This document shows, one piece after another, positions 8,557-16,864 of a stretch of 47,757 bases of DNA. The position numbers and the translations under genes were made by a program. Source of the DNA: Candidatus Uhrbacteria bacterium (lineage in GTDB: Bacteria; Patescibacteriota; Patescibacteriia; 2-12-FULL-60-25); the NCBI GenBank assembly GCA_008363075.1, contig RHKK01000001.1:1-47757 (forward strand), read 5' to 3'. The notes beneath the pieces are model-generated. The model saw only the letters and a list, made by a program, of their open reading frames with translations, was not told the DNA's origin and did no database searches. Numbering within the stretch: the first letter of the stretch is position 1; the number at the start of each line of letters is the position of its first letter.

Positions 8557-9423
8557 TCAGTCGGCCATCTTGTGGATGGCGTGATGTCCGCGGATGCCGG
8601 CGAACTGCCCCTCGCCGTCGAGCACGAGGCGCGCGGCGATCTTCTGGCAGTACGGGTCCTCGTAGATCTCGTCGAGCGACTGGTCCACCCACTTCGCGAG
8701 CGGGATGAAGCGGATGCCGCTGATCTCCTCCATGTAGGTGTGCCCCGGCTTCTCCCGGAAGCCGACGCCGACGAAGAGGTGAACGCGCTGGCGGATGAAC
8801 CCGTCCTCGACGTAGAAGCCGAGCTGCTTGCGCTCGCCCTCGCCGAAGCCAAGCTCGTAGACGCGCGTATCCGGCACCACCTGGCAGCCGGCCTCGTCGA
8901 GCGCCTCGGAGCGGAACGTCGCCGAGGGCGTCGGTTCCGGACCGCCGCCGGCACAGATCTGCCAGATCGGCGAGACGTCCACGCGCTTCGAGCGGCTCTC
9001 CCGCTGGATCACGGTGTGATCGCGGTCCTTGATCTTCACGATGATCAGGCCGCGGGTGCACGAGTTGTGCGGGTTGAGCGCGATGAACGAGCCGCCGGGA
9101 TTGCCCTTGGGCTCGACCACGGCGTGCTCGAGGAAGTTGCCGAAGCCGTTCTTCCCCGGCATGCCCTCCGTCACCGCCAGATTCACGCGCGTGCGGCGGA
9201 ACGTTTCCGCCGGCCCGCTCGCGTCGGGCTCGAGACCGACGAACGCGTGATGCAGGACGTGCGGACGAAAGTTCGGGCCGTCCTCGAGCCGCTCCTCCAT
9301 CCGCTCCGGGGTCGGATACAGCTCGGCCCGGAAGTTCGCGGTGTGGACGCGGATCGCGTTCTCCACCACCTGCCGGCTGCCGTCCCGCAACGTCACCACG
9401 ACCTTCTCCCCTGTCTTCTGCAT
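8557..9423 (-). CDS. Nudix-like hypothetical protein (degenerate Nudix box)
   Basis: 288 aa with no signal peptide. Residues ~165-270 look like a Nudix fold: the helix SEALDEAGCQVV resembles the box REALEEAGxxV, but the usual Arg is Ser and the upstream Gly/Glu spacing is poor. Diphosphohydrolase activity is therefore uncertain. The N-terminal ~150 aa are unrecognised. The start at 9423 is fixed by AGGAGGTG seven bases upstream. TTGACA lies at 9489-9494 on the same strand and a terminator abuts the stop, so this is a self-contained unit. It is divergent from the phosphatase-like gene at 9574. The long antisense frame extending it past 9423 is spurious. Confidence 0.65.
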   Translation of the reverse strand: MQKTGEKVVVTLRDGSRQVVENAIRVHTANFRAELYPTPERMEERLEDGPNFRPHVLHHAFVGLEPDASGPAETFRRTRVNLAVTEGMPGKNGFGNFLEHAVVEPKGNPGGSFIALNPHNSCTRGLIIVKIKDRDHTVIQRESRSKRVDVSPIWQICAGGGPEPTPSATFRSEALDEAGCQVVPDTRVYELGFGEGERKQLGFYVEDGFIRQRVHLFVGVGFREKPGHTYMEEISGIRFIPLAKWVDQSLDEIYEDPYCQKIAARLVLDGEGQFAGIRGHHAIHKMAD

Positions 9424-9518
9424 TCCGTCGCACCTCCTGCGAAACGACATGTCTCGCGTGGCCGGACTGTTCCATATTTTATGAGAAATGTCAATCGCGG
9501 GACGGAGGATCCCTGTCA

Positions 9519-9547
9519 TTGACAACATGCCCGTTTTCCGCTTGAAT
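9519..9547 (+). promoter_or_regulatory. Sigma-70-like promoter of the inositol-monophosphatase-like gene
   Basis: TTGACA (9519-9524), a 17-bp spacer, then TTGAAT (9542-9547), 26 bases before the ATG. A GGAGGT SD follows. Confidence 0.55.
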
Positions 9548-9573
9548 CCGGATGCAAACGGAGGTCCAGCACC

Positions 9574-10443
9574 ATGACAGAAGAACGAGACGAGCGTGTG
9601 GAGAACTTGGATCGATTCGGGCTGACCCGGACCCTGATCCTGGAGGCGGGCAAGATCCTGCGCGCCATGGCGGGCATGCGCCTGGACCTGAAGCAGGTCA
9701 TGAAGGGCGGGACCGACTTCACGACGGCCGCCGACACCGAGGTGGAAGCGAACCTGATCGAGCAGATCAAGCGCTACTGCCCCGAAGACGAGATCCTGGC
9801 CGAGGAGTCGGCGCCGACGAGTTATGCGGGCTACGAATCGAAAGAGCGGCTCTGGATCATCGACCCGCTCGACGGGACGACGAACTACTCGCTCGGCGAG
9901 GAGAACTACGCGATCTCGATCGCGTTCGTGCGCCGCGGCGTGCCGGTCTTCGGCCACGTGTACCAGCCCGCGCGCGATCTCCTCGTAAGCGGCACCGCCG
10001 TCGGACTGTATGTGGACATGCACCATCCCTCGATCGACGCCTTCCGCGGGGCGACGCAGGGCTTCGCCCGCACGCCGCAGGTCTCTCCCGAGACCGATCC
10101 CATGAAGTGCACGATCGGCCACAACTGGTACTACACGATCGAGGGCAAGCGCCGCATGTCGGCGATGCTCGAACGCCTCATCCCCGGCAACTTCCGCGCC
10201 TTCATGGCGCGGGGCAGCGCGGTCGGCGACCTGCTGGCCGTCGCGGACGGTCGTTCGCATGCCTACGTCCAGGAGAACCTGAAGCCGTGGGATGTGGCGG
10301 CCGCCGGCCTCCTGGTCCGACTCGCGGGCGGGACGGTGACCGGCATCGACGGCTCGCCGTGGCATCCTTTTCGCCACGACATCCTGGCCTCGAACGGCCA
10401 CATTCACGACCGGCTCCTCGAGCTGCTCAACACACCGGCCTGA
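9574..10443 (+). CDS. Inositol monophosphatase family protein
   Basis: Mg-dependent sugar/inositol phosphatase fold. Metal-binding motifs are ILAEES (about residue 72), WIIDPLDGTTNY (about 90) and PWDVAAAGLLV (about 238), in the order and spacing of the IMPase/SuhB/CysQ/HisN superfamily. Length 289 aa is slightly long. It could act on inositol phosphates, 3'-phosphoadenosine phosphates or histidinol phosphate; the sequence does not decide. ATG at 9574 follows GGAGGT. The gene has its own promoter and terminator, divergent from the Nudix-like gene. Leu and Glu codons appear biased to CTG/GAG compared with neighbouring operons. Confidence 0.88.
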   Translation: MTEERDERVENLDRFGLTRTLILEAGKILRAMAGMRLDLKQVMKGGTDFTTAADTEVEANLIEQIKRYCPEDEILAEESAPTSYAGYESKERLWIIDPLDGTTNYSLGEENYAISIAFVRRGVPVFGHVYQPARDLLVSGTAVGLYVDMHHPSIDAFRGATQGFARTPQVSPETDPMKCTIGHNWYYTIEGKRRMSAMLERLIPGNFRAFMARGSAVGDLLAVADGRSHAYVQENLKPWDVAAAGLLVRLAGGTVTGIDGSPWHPFRHDILASNGHIHDRLLELLNTPA

Positions 10444-10464
10444 CACGGTCGGTTTTTTCATACA

Positions 10465-10498
10465 AAAAAAACGACCCCGCGATGCGGAGTCGTTTTTT
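10465..10498. terminator. Bidirectional terminator between the phosphatase-like gene and tsf
   Basis: ACGACCCCGC (10471-10480) pairs with GCGGAGTCGT (10484-10493), flanked by A-runs on the left and T-runs on the right. It can serve the plus-strand phosphatase-like gene and the minus-strand tsf. Confidence 0.85.
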
Positions 10499-10512
10499 GA
10501 ATCGTGTTGCGC

Positions 10513-11127
10513 TTAGCACGCCTGTCCGGTCGGCATTTCCATTTGCATACGGACGAATCGGGTTACGGCGATCTTTTCGCCGATCGTTCCGGAGAGTTCG
10601 GCGATCAATTGCTCGATCGTCTTGTCCTCGTCCTTGATGAAGGACTGCTTGGTGAGGCACACTTCCGAGTACCACTTGTTCAGCTTGCCTTCCACGATCT
10701 TCGCCTTGATGTCCTCGGGCTTGTTGTCGGACGCCATCTCCGCCAGGAATTCGCCCTTCTTCTTCTCGGCTTCTTCGGCCGGGATCAGCTCCGGACTCAC
10801 GTATTGCGGATCCATCGCCGCGACCTGCAGCGCGAGATCGTTCGCGAGCTGCTTGAACACGTCATTGCGCGCAACGAAGTCGGTTTCACAGGTCAGCTCG
10901 ACGATCGCGGCGAGCTTGCCGTTGTGGTGGAGATACGTTGCGAGCAATCCTTCGGAAGCAGTGCGCTCGGCCGCCTTCTTGGCCGCCTTGATCGCCCCTT
11001 TCTTTTTGAGGATCTCGATCGCCTTGTCCATGTCGCCGCCGGCCTCTTCCAGCGCCTTCTTGCAGTCCACGATGCCCGCAGACGTGCGGTTACGGAGCTC
11101 CATCACCAACTTATTATCAATTGCCAT
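10513..11127 (-). CDS. tsf: Elongation factor Ts
   Basis: Guanine-nucleotide exchange factor for EF-Tu. The N-terminal UBA-like domain is followed by KKALEEAGGDMDKAI, and the diagnostic CETDFVARND contacts EF-Tu. At 204 aa it is a short-type EF-Ts, like the Thermus form and much shorter than the ~280-aa E. coli protein. It follows rpsB in the usual rpsB-tsf order, but the 148-bp spacer holds a palindromic repeat (11137-11246). A bidirectional terminator lies beyond the stop. Confidence 0.96.
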   Translation of the reverse strand: MAIDNKLVMELRNRTSAGIVDCKKALEEAGGDMDKAIEILKKKGAIKAAKKAAERTASEGLLATYLHHNGKLAAIVELTCETDFVARNDVFKQLANDLALQVAAMDPQYVSPELIPAEEAEKKKGEFLAEMASDNKPEDIKAKIVEGKLNKWYSEVCLTKQSFIKDEDKTIEQLIAELSGTIGEKIAVTRFVRMQMEMPTGQAC

Positions 11128-11136
11128 AGCTTGGGT

Positions 11137-11246
11137 GTCATTCCGACCGAGCGAAGCGAGCGGAGGAATCTCTTCTCAGCCGGAGGCTGATGCGCCTTTG
11201 GCGCAGAAGCGATCCCTCGGCTCCACTTCGTTTCGCTCGGGATGAT
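11137..11246. repeat. Interspersed palindromic repeat (GTCATTCCGA...CTCGGGATGA type) between rpsB and tsf
   Basis: It opens with GTCATTCCGACCGAGCGAAG and closes with CGTTTCGCTCGGGATGATG, arms that are roughly inverted. A second inverted pair lies inside (GAGGAATCTCTTCT with AGAAGCGATCCCTC). The same family occurs at 20751, 34846, 36363 and within dnaX (43333). Confidence 0.8.
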
Positions 11247-11275
11247 GCAGTTCAAATGTACAAGATGATTATTGA

Positions 11276-12040
11276 TTAATTCTTTTTCAACTCCGCGAAC
11301 TTCTGCGCGTGGGGGTTCATCAGCGCGCCGCCCAAACGGGCGCGGCCGGCCTCCCACTCGCTCTTCCCTTCGTTGATCGCTTCCGAAACGAGGGTCGCGA
11401 TCATCTCGATCGCGCGCACCGCGTCGTCGTTGGCCGGAATCGGGAAATCGATGTCCGACGGGTCGACGTTCGAATCACATACGGCGATCACCTTGACGCC
11501 TCGCTTTACGGCTTCCGAGAGCGCGGTTTTATCCTTCTTGACGTCGAGGATGAAGATCGCGTCCGGGATGCGGGTCAACTCCTGCATGCCGCCGACCTTG
11601 TCTTCCAGAAGCTTGATCTGTTCGCCGATCTTGAGCTGCTCGAACTTGGTGTATTTTCCGAGCTCGCCCTTTTCGTGTTTGCGCTTCAAATCCTTGTACT
11701 TGCGGATCTGCGCGGCGATCGAGGCGAAGTTGGTCAGCGTGCCGCCGAGCCAGCGCTTATTCACGTACGGCATCTTGCAGGCTTCGGCCGCCTTTTCGAC
11801 GATTTCGCCCGCCTGCTTTTTGGTGCCAACGAAGAGGATGACGCCTCCGCGCGACGCGACTTTCCTGGCGAAGCCCATCGCTTCCTCCAGCGCCTTCCGT
11901 GTCTCTTCAAGATTGATGATATGGATGCCCTGGCGGCTGCCGAAGATGAATTTGCGCATCTTCGGATGCCACTTCGAGGTCTGGTGACCGAAGTGGACGC
12001 CCGCCTGGAGCATGTCTGCGAGTTGGGGCAGTTTGGACAT
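11276..12040 (-). CDS. rpsB: 30S ribosomal protein S2
   Basis: Small-subunit protein. The S2 signatures are GVHFGHQTSKWHPKM near the N-terminus, FVGTKKQA, and NKRWLGGTLTNF, followed by the coiled-coil region (KYKDLKRKHEKGELGKY) and PDAIFILDVKKDKTALSEA. Length 254 aa is normal. The SD AAGGA sits at a usual distance before the ATG. A promoter at 12163-12191 gives a leader of ~115 nt, long enough for autoregulation. It is transcribed ahead of tsf. Confidence 0.97.
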   Translation of the reverse strand: MSKLPQLADMLQAGVHFGHQTSKWHPKMRKFIFGSRQGIHIINLEETRKALEEAMGFARKVASRGGVILFVGTKKQAGEIVEKAAEACKMPYVNKRWLGGTLTNFASIAAQIRKYKDLKRKHEKGELGKYTKFEQLKIGEQIKLLEDKVGGMQELTRIPDAIFILDVKKDKTALSEAVKRGVKVIAVCDSNVDPSDIDFPIPANDDAVRAIEMIATLVSEAINEGKSEWEAGRARLGGALMNPHAQKFAELKKN

Positions 12041-12162
12041 AGAATTCCTTTTTTATGCGGCTTTTTCCGGACTCCGGCCCCGTGGACACGCGCAGTGTCT
12101 TGACGGGGAAAGGAAGGAGACCGATATTCTTGCGAAAAAGCTCGGGGTTAGTTAGTGGCAGG

Positions 12163-12191
12163 ATCGTAGCCGATTCCCGTTTGCTTGACAA
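12163..12191 (-). promoter_or_regulatory. Promoter of rpsB-tsf
   Basis: On the minus strand TTGTCA (12191-12186), a 17-bp spacer and TACGAT (12168-12163). The -10 matches that proposed for tRNA-Val (26842-26847). Confidence 0.65.
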
Positions 12192-12201
12192 GAGTCAGGG
12201 A

Positions 12202-12232
12202 TAAAAAAGACCTCCGATATTCGCGTCGGAGG
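12202..12232 (-). terminator. Intrinsic terminator of the Asp-rich exported protein gene
   Basis: CCTCCGA/TCGGAGG stem with a loop of about 8 nt, followed by TCTTTTTTAT on the minus strand. It lies 30 bases past the stop. Confidence 0.85.
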
Positions 12233-12261
12233 AAGCGCGGCCCGAAGGAGCGGGTCTGCAC

Positions 12262-13119
12262 TCACGGGAGGCGGAACCAGATGTAGGCGCTGTCTCCCGG
12301 AGCGGGGCCGTCGGAGGCCGTACCCGAATCGGGGTACAACATCCACTCGGTAGCCGCGAGAGGGCCGCCTCCCGAATCGTACTCCGCCGCGTACGCGGCA
12401 GGGTAGCCCGGACAGGTCGTCCTGGTGCAGAGGCTCGGGCAGGTCGCGACCGAGCAGGAGCCCGTGCCCGACGAATGATCGTACGGGAAGAACTCCAGAC
12501 CCCTTCCCGAAGCGAGCTCGGGGGCGTCGCAGCGGGCGGTGACCATGGCGCCCGACCGAGTGATGTCGCAGGCGTGGTAGTACCACGCCGATGACACGGG
12601 CGGCATGGCCGGCCCCGGAATCCAGATTACCCGGAACACGATCCCCGTGGGGCCGGTCGCGCCGTTGAAGGTGATGACGAGCGGCGGACAGGGATCGTCC
12701 GCACCGCTGCAGTCCTCGTCGACGCCGTTGCCGCAGATCTCCGTTCGCGGCACGCAGGCATCCGTACCCGCGTCCGGCGGACCGGAGTCGCGTCCGGCGT
12801 CCGTGCCTCCGTCCATGTCCGGCGGACCGGAGTCGCCCGGGCCGCCGTCGTCGGGTCCGGCATCGGGCTCGACCCAGGCGTCGGGCATCTCGCCAGCGTC
12901 CGTGCCGGCATCGACCTCGGCGTCCATCATCGCGACGAACGCGTCGGTCCCGCCGTCGGGCGACGGTACGATCGCCATGCAGCGACCCGTGTCGTCGCCG
13001 GTCTCGCCCGACACGCATCCGATGACGGAGCGATCGAGCGTGCAACCGATAGCCGCGACCGGAAGCGCGCACATGATGAACGCGCAGAATCCCTTGAGAA
13101 ACGTGCGTGCGTGCGCCAT
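12262..13119 (-). CDS. Asp/Gly/Pro-rich exported (probable lipo-) protein with a MopE-like Cys motif
   Basis: 285 aa. A hydrophobic leader (FCAFIMCALPVAAIGC) could be a lipoprotein signal with Cys at the IGC position, though the lipobox is imperfect. Residues ~50-125 are a disordered acidic repeat region (DAGTDAG, DSGPPD, DGGTDA) of a style I associate with myxobacterial lipoproteins. Next comes ICGNGVDEDCSG, close to the NGVDEDCDG motif of MopE-like proteins, and a Cys-rich C-terminal domain with paired Cys. The ATG at 13119 follows AGGAGGTG; longer in-frame starts lack an SD. The promoter (13192-13220) and terminator are its own. Possible horizontal acquisition; function unknown. Confidence 0.72.
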   Translation of the reverse strand: MAHARTFLKGFCAFIMCALPVAAIGCTLDRSVIGCVSGETGDDTGRCMAIVPSPDGGTDAFVAMMDAEVDAGTDAGEMPDAWVEPDAGPDDGGPGDSGPPDMDGGTDAGRDSGPPDAGTDACVPRTEICGNGVDEDCSGADDPCPPLVITFNGATGPTGIVFRVIWIPGPAMPPVSSAWYYHACDITRSGAMVTARCDAPELASGRGLEFFPYDHSSGTGSCSVATCPSLCTRTTCPGYPAAYAAEYDSGGGPLAATEWMLYPDSGTASDGPAPGDSAYIWFRLP

Positions 13120-13191
13120 GGCGCACCTCCTAACTTTTTTCATCCGGGCAACACGCCCGAGACGGCCCGAACCCAATGTTCAGGACATCCG

Positions 13192-13220
13192 TTTATACAA
13201 TAAAACAAGCGTTTTGTCAA
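13192..13220 (-). promoter_or_regulatory. Strong promoter of the Asp-rich exported protein gene
   Basis: On the minus strand TTGACA (13220-13215), a 17-bp spacer and TATAAA (13197-13192). This is the most consensus-like promoter in the window; the leader is about 65 nt. Confidence 0.8.
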
Positions 13221-13225
13221 TGGAA

Positions 13226-13861
13226 CTATGGTTGAAAGCCCGTTGATGCATCGACAGATCCTTTTGGCTTTGGTAAGCGAATTTTTGGCTGCATCCCCAA
13301 GTCTTTGCGCAAGGACTCGCGCAGCTCTCGGACGGTAGAGGCGCTACCGGTCGCGCCCGCACGCTCCTCCTCAAGCCTCGCCTGAGCGGTCAGCCGTTCG
13401 GCTTTGTTGGCCCTTCCCATGGCTCCGCGCATGCGGTCGAGCACCCCAAGCCCCTCTTCCTCCGCATCCGCCTCGGCACGTCGCTCGCGCGCCAACTCCT
13501 TCATGCGCACCTTCAGCTGTTCCGGCGAAAGATGCGGGCCCTCGAGCGCCGCCTGCGCGTCACGCGAGGCTTTGAGCACCATCGCGCTCGCGCTTTTCGC
13601 CTTCTGTGCGACCTCCACATCCTGCAACGCCGCCACGACCTTTTTGTATTTCAACGGCGTCCAGGCTTTCTCCTTTCCGGACATGGCCTTCGCGATGTCC
13701 CCGATCTCGACATCACCTGCGCCGCGCTTTGCGAGCGCCGATTTCAGCTTATCCGCCCCGACCTTTTCGAGACGCCGCTCGATGCGCCTCGCATCCTGCC
13801 CGCGAAAAATCATCCTGCCGACGGAGGATCCGATCTCTCTTCCCGAAGCGCGCATGGGCAT
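13226..13861 (-). CDS. Hypothetical highly charged helical protein
   Basis: 211 aa, not recognised. It has no signal peptide or transmembrane segment. Most of the chain is Ala/Arg/Lys/Glu-rich and predicted helical, with coiled-coil-like stretches (RRIERRLEKVGADKLKSAL, MKELARERRAEADAEEEG, LTAQARLEEERAGA). The C-terminus is Pro/Lys-rich. No good SD is visible, so the start could also be Met-3 or Met-17. It stands between two autonomous genes but has operon-type features. Possibly a structural or nucleic-acid-associated protein, but that is a guess. Confidence 0.6.
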   Translation of the reverse strand: MPMRASGREIGSSVGRMIFRGQDARRIERRLEKVGADKLKSALAKRGAGDVEIGDIAKAMSGKEKAWTPLKYKKVVAALQDVEVAQKAKSASAMVLKASRDAQAALEGPHLSPEQLKVRMKELARERRAEADAEEEGLGVLDRMRGAMGRANKAERLTAQARLEEERAGATGSASTVRELRESLRKDLGMQPKIRLPKPKGSVDASTGFQP

Positions 13862-13903
13862 GAAGGCAGTTTACAGTTAACAGGTGCCAGTTGCCAGACA
13901 AAC

Positions 13904-13929
13904 AAAAAGACCCGGCGGACGCCAGGGTC
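13904..13929 (-). terminator. Intrinsic terminator of the 2OG oxygenase-like gene
   Basis: GACCC..GGCG/CGCC..GGGTC stem with a single bulge, then TTTTTG on the minus strand. It overlaps the stop codon. Confidence 0.8.
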
Positions 13930-15007
13930 AGTCGGCGGCGAGGCCGCGACGGGCGAGGCCTTCCATGAGGCGCGCGCCGCTTTCGAACGGCTCGTACGTG
14001 GCGACCGCCTCGGGGGTAGCGAACTCCCCGATCGGCTTCACGACGTAATCCGTCGGGGGGCGCAGGAATTCCGGCGAGGCGACCCGGATGATCCGCCTGT
14101 TCTCACGGCGCGCCAACTCGATCTTGGGCATGTGCTCCGGGCGGTTCACGACTTGGTGCAAGCCGCGATAGGCCAGACCGCCCGTGAGCCACTCGAGAAT
14201 GCGGCCGCCCTGGGCGAGCAGACATCCGGCGGGCACGCGAGGGGCCACTTTGCGCAGGTCACGCGTCCACACATCGAGTCCGGCATGCGTCGCGCGCGGA
14301 TGCACGGTGAGCATGCTCGAGTCTTTATGGACGCCGGCGAAAACCGTGTCCGGCCCGACGCCATCCCCGGTGAGATCGCTCATGGTTGGCGCGAGAAGGT
14401 TGTAGCCGTACTCGACCACGGACGAAAGCACATGCGGATCTCCGCAGTTCCAACCGATCGCCGCCATTTCGAGCAGGGTCACACCCGCGTCGCGCAGCTG
14501 CTCGCCCCACGGCAGGGCCACATCGAGCCATTCCGGAAAGCCGTCGGGGACGACCTGCGGCGCGCCGTCGAGCATGGGGTACTTCCCCGTCGGCTCGGTC
14601 GGTCGGAGACCGATATTGAACATGTACCGCATCTTGCGATCCGGCTCCGTGACGGGATGGGGCCGCTCGCCTTCGGGAATGAGGTCGATGAGCGGATCGC
14701 GCTGGTCGTCGTAGAGTGCGCCCGGCTTCTCCGCATCCTGCGGCGTAAAACCCGTCTGATGGTAGTAGTCCCTGCGCTCGGTCTTGCGTCGCTCGCGATC
14801 AGGCAGAAGCGCGAAGCGTTCCATCATCTTCATGAACTCGCGGCAGAGTACGAAGTCCACCTCGGGATCATGAAACACGACGAATCCGTCCGTCTCGAAC
14901 GCACGCGCTGCCTTGCGGCATTCCGCGCGCGCCTTCTGGCTCTTGGGATGATCGAGGTACGGCCGGAGGTCCACGACGTGACCCGGCCATTGAACGGGCA
15001 TGGCCAT
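13928..15007 (-). CDS. Isopenicillin-N-synthase-like 2-oxoglutarate/Fe(II) dioxygenase family protein
   Basis: 359 aa. Layout follows the plant/fungal-type 2OG oxygenases: an N-terminal DIOX_N-like segment (RKAARAFETDGFVVFHDPEV), then the jelly-roll core with the iron triad HxD (GVHKDSSMLTVHP) and distal His (YRGLHQVVN). A candidate 2OG-binding Arg/Ser pair is in RIIRVASPEF. The usual NG.Y.S.xHRV pattern is altered (AYRGLHQVVN). The substrate is unknown. ATG at 15007 follows GGGAGGTG by seven bases; a GTG six bases upstream overlaps the SD and is less likely. It is divergent from 15172 with a shared promoter region. Such an enzyme is unexpected in a reduced CPR genome. Confidence 0.75.
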   Translation of the reverse strand: MAMPVQWPGHVVDLRPYLDHPKSQKARAECRKAARAFETDGFVVFHDPEVDFVLCREFMKMMERFALLPDRERRKTERRDYYHQTGFTPQDAEKPGALYDDQRDPLIDLIPEGERPHPVTEPDRKMRYMFNIGLRPTEPTGKYPMLDGAPQVVPDGFPEWLDVALPWGEQLRDAGVTLLEMAAIGWNCGDPHVLSSVVEYGYNLLAPTMSDLTGDGVGPDTVFAGVHKDSSMLTVHPRATHAGLDVWTRDLRKVAPRVPAGCLLAQGGRILEWLTGGLAYRGLHQVVNRPEHMPKIELARRENRRIIRVASPEFLRPPTDYVVKPIGEFATPEAVATYEPFESGARLMEGLARRGLAAD

Positions 15008-15106
15008 CGTCACACCTCCCTGGATTGAATGTCGACGGTCCTGTCTTCGAGACTAGCGTCCGCGCAAAAGAAAAACGAGGGGAAATCGTCAACCCCATGA
15101 TACCGA

Positions 15107-15135
15107 TTGACTTATGTCTTGATGTCTGGTATTGG
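15107..15135 (+). promoter_or_regulatory. Promoter of the 193-aa hypothetical gene
   Basis: TTGACT (15107-15112), a 17-bp spacer and TATTGG (15130-15135) preceded by TG. A minus-strand TTGACG lies close by, at 15089-15094, for the divergent oxygenase gene. Confidence 0.5.
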
Positions 15136-15171
15136 GATACTGGCTCTGTCACACCTTCCAGGAGAAAATAC

Positions 15172-15753
15172 ATGCCGATTGGCGGACCGTTCGCAACCAA
15201 GCAGGAGCTCTCCCTCGGGGTCTACCACGAGGCCGTGCTCGACAAGCGGTTCCTGGCCTTGCGCAGGAACAACCCGGGTCCGATCATGCTCGACCGCCTG
15301 ACCGACCAGATGGCGGAGGACATGGGTCTGGCGAATACCGAGGAGCTCCGGGCCCTCATCCGGTCGACCTGCCAGGACGGGTTCTACCTCTGGCGCGTCC
15401 GCAAAGGGGTGTACGACTGGCAGGAGTCCTTCCGGCGCTGGAAGATCTCCCTGCCGAGGGTCGATCCGAGACCGGGGATCCGACAGTTCGTCGATTCCCT
15501 CACGCGCGACGAGGCGGCGGCGGTGGAGCTGCTCTCCCTGCTCAAGCCGGCCGGCACGACCGCGCAGGGCATCCGCATCCCAACGGGGTTCCCGCTCGAG
15601 GACCGCGAGTTCGACGCCTTCGTCAGCAAGGCCGCGAAGATCGACCTGTTCTCCACGAGCGAGCACTCGCGCGGACGCGAGGGCCAGTTGTGGACCCTCA
15701 ACCAGCTGACGCTCCGCCGCGTCCTGGAGTACATGTCGCGCGGTGTCCTCTGA
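15172..15753 (+). CDS. Hypothetical protein, autonomous cassette gene
   Basis: 193 aa, not recognised. Soluble, mixed-charge and probably mainly helical (MLDRLTDQMAEDMGL, NTEELRALIRSTCQDG, LTRDEAAAVELLSLLKPAG), with aromatic pairs (FYLWRVRKGVYDWQESFRRW). It might be a small regulatory or binding protein, but no motif proves it. The ATG at 15172 follows AGGAG seven bases upstream; the in-frame extension to 15025 runs through the promoter region and is rejected. A terminator overlaps the stop codon. Confidence 0.7.
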   Translation: MPIGGPFATKQELSLGVYHEAVLDKRFLALRRNNPGPIMLDRLTDQMAEDMGLANTEELRALIRSTCQDGFYLWRVRKGVYDWQESFRRWKISLPRVDPRPGIRQFVDSLTRDEAAAVELLSLLKPAGTTAQGIRIPTGFPLEDREFDAFVSKAAKIDLFSTSEHSRGREGQLWTLNQLTLRRVLEYMSRGVL

Positions 15754-15773
15754 TCCCTTCCGGGATCTTTTTC
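15752..15773 (+). terminator. Intrinsic terminator overlapping the stop codon
   Basis: GATCCC (15752-15757), loop TTCC, GGGATC (15762-15767), then TTTTTCTTT. Confidence 0.85.
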
Positions 15774-15792
15774 TTTACAAAAAAACGAGGGC

Positions 15793-16860
15793 TCAATCCT
15801 CGTCTTCCTCGCTCCCCTTCTTGCCCGATTTCACCGCGAGGATCACCGCCTCCAAATCCCCGTCGAGAATGTTCGGGATGCTGTGCCACGACTTCTTGAT
15901 GCGGTGGTCGGTGATGCGGTCCTGCGGGTAGTTGTAGGTGCGGATTTTTTCCGAGCGTTCGCCGTGGCCGATTTGCGCGCGGCGCTCGGCGTCGAGCTGC
16001 GAGCGCTTCTTCTCTTCCTCCGCCTCCCAGATGCGCGCACGCAGAATCGCCATGGCGCGTTCCTTGTTTTGCAACTGCGAGCGCTCGTCCTGACATGATA
16101 CGACGATGTTCGTCGGGATATGCGTGATGCGCACCGCGGACTTGGTGGTGTTCACGGATTGTCCTCCCTTGCCGCCCGAGCAGAACGTGTCGATGCGCAA
16201 ATCTTTTTGGTCGATATGGACTTCCGTGTCCTCGAGTTCCGGAAGGACGGCCACGGTGGCCGTGGACGTATGAATACGTCCTTGTTTTTCGGTTTCCGGC
16301 ACACGTTGCACGCGATGCACGCCCATTTCATACTTGAGCCAGCCGTATGCACCCGCACCCTTGATCGATACGACCACTTCCTTGTATCCGCCCATCTCGT
16401 TCATGGATTCGGACAAGAGCGCGGCTTTCCACTTGCGGCGTTCGGCGAAGCGAATGTACATGCGCAGCAAATCGCCCGCGAACAGCGCGGCTTCGTCGCC
16501 GCCCGTTCCCGCGCGGATTTCGACGATCACGTCGTTTTGATCCAATGGGTCCGGCGGAACCAGAAGAACTTCAAACGTTTCTGCCGCCTGTTCCAACTCC
16601 GGCTCGAGGCGCGCAAGCTCCGAGGCACCCATCTCACGCATCTCCTCGTCTTCCGACGCGATCGCCTCCTTCGCGTCTTTCACGGCCCGTTCGAGATCGA
16701 TAAGCCGCTTCGCGGCTTCCGCCTTCTCCTTGGCATGGGTAAACGCGATGGACGCCTCTTTCAATTTCTTCTGATCGCCAAGCACGGCCGGATCGGACAA
16801 CGCCGCTTCGGCTTTGGTCAATTCTTCAAGGGCGAGCTTCGTCTGTTCGATCAACGACAT
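15793..16860 (-). CDS. prfA: Peptide chain release factor 1
   Basis: Releases peptides at UAA/UAG. The codon-recognition tripeptide is PET (in [15 protein letters not shown]), matching the RF1 PxT signature and not the SPF of RF2. The catalytic GGQ loop is [19 protein letters not shown]. Length 355 aa is standard. The ATG sits directly behind the T-tract of a hairpin (16865-16895) downstream of rpmE, and no SD is visible. RF2 is encoded separately at 33662. Confidence 0.97.
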   Translation of the reverse strand: MSLIEQTKLALEELTKAEAALSDPAVLGDQKKLKEASIAFTHAKEKAEAAKRLIDLERAVKDAKEAIASEDEEMREMGASELARLEPELEQAAETFEVLLVPPDPLDQNDVIVEIRAGTGGDEAALFAGDLLRMYIRFAERRKWKAALLSESMNEMGGYKEVVVSIKGAGAYGWLKYEMGVHRVQRVPETEKQGRIHTSTATVAVLPELEDTEVHIDQKDLRIDTFCSGGKGGQSVNTTKSAVRITHIPTNIVVSCQDERSQLQNKERAMAILRARIWEAEEEKKRSQLDAERRAQIGHGERSEKIRTYNYPQDRITDHRIKKSWHSIPNILDGDLEAVILAVKSGKKGSEEDED

Positions 16861-16864
16861 ATTA

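Noticed and set aside
8557-10461. 634-codon minus-strand frame covering both the Nudix-like and phosphatase-like genes
   Set aside because: Only 8557-9423 has an SD and protein-like sequence; the rest is antisense to the inositol-monophosphatase-like gene.
15025-15171. N-terminal extension of the 193-aa hypothetical to 15025
   Set aside because: It would place coding sequence over the divergent promoters, while ATG 15172 has a well-spaced AGGAG.
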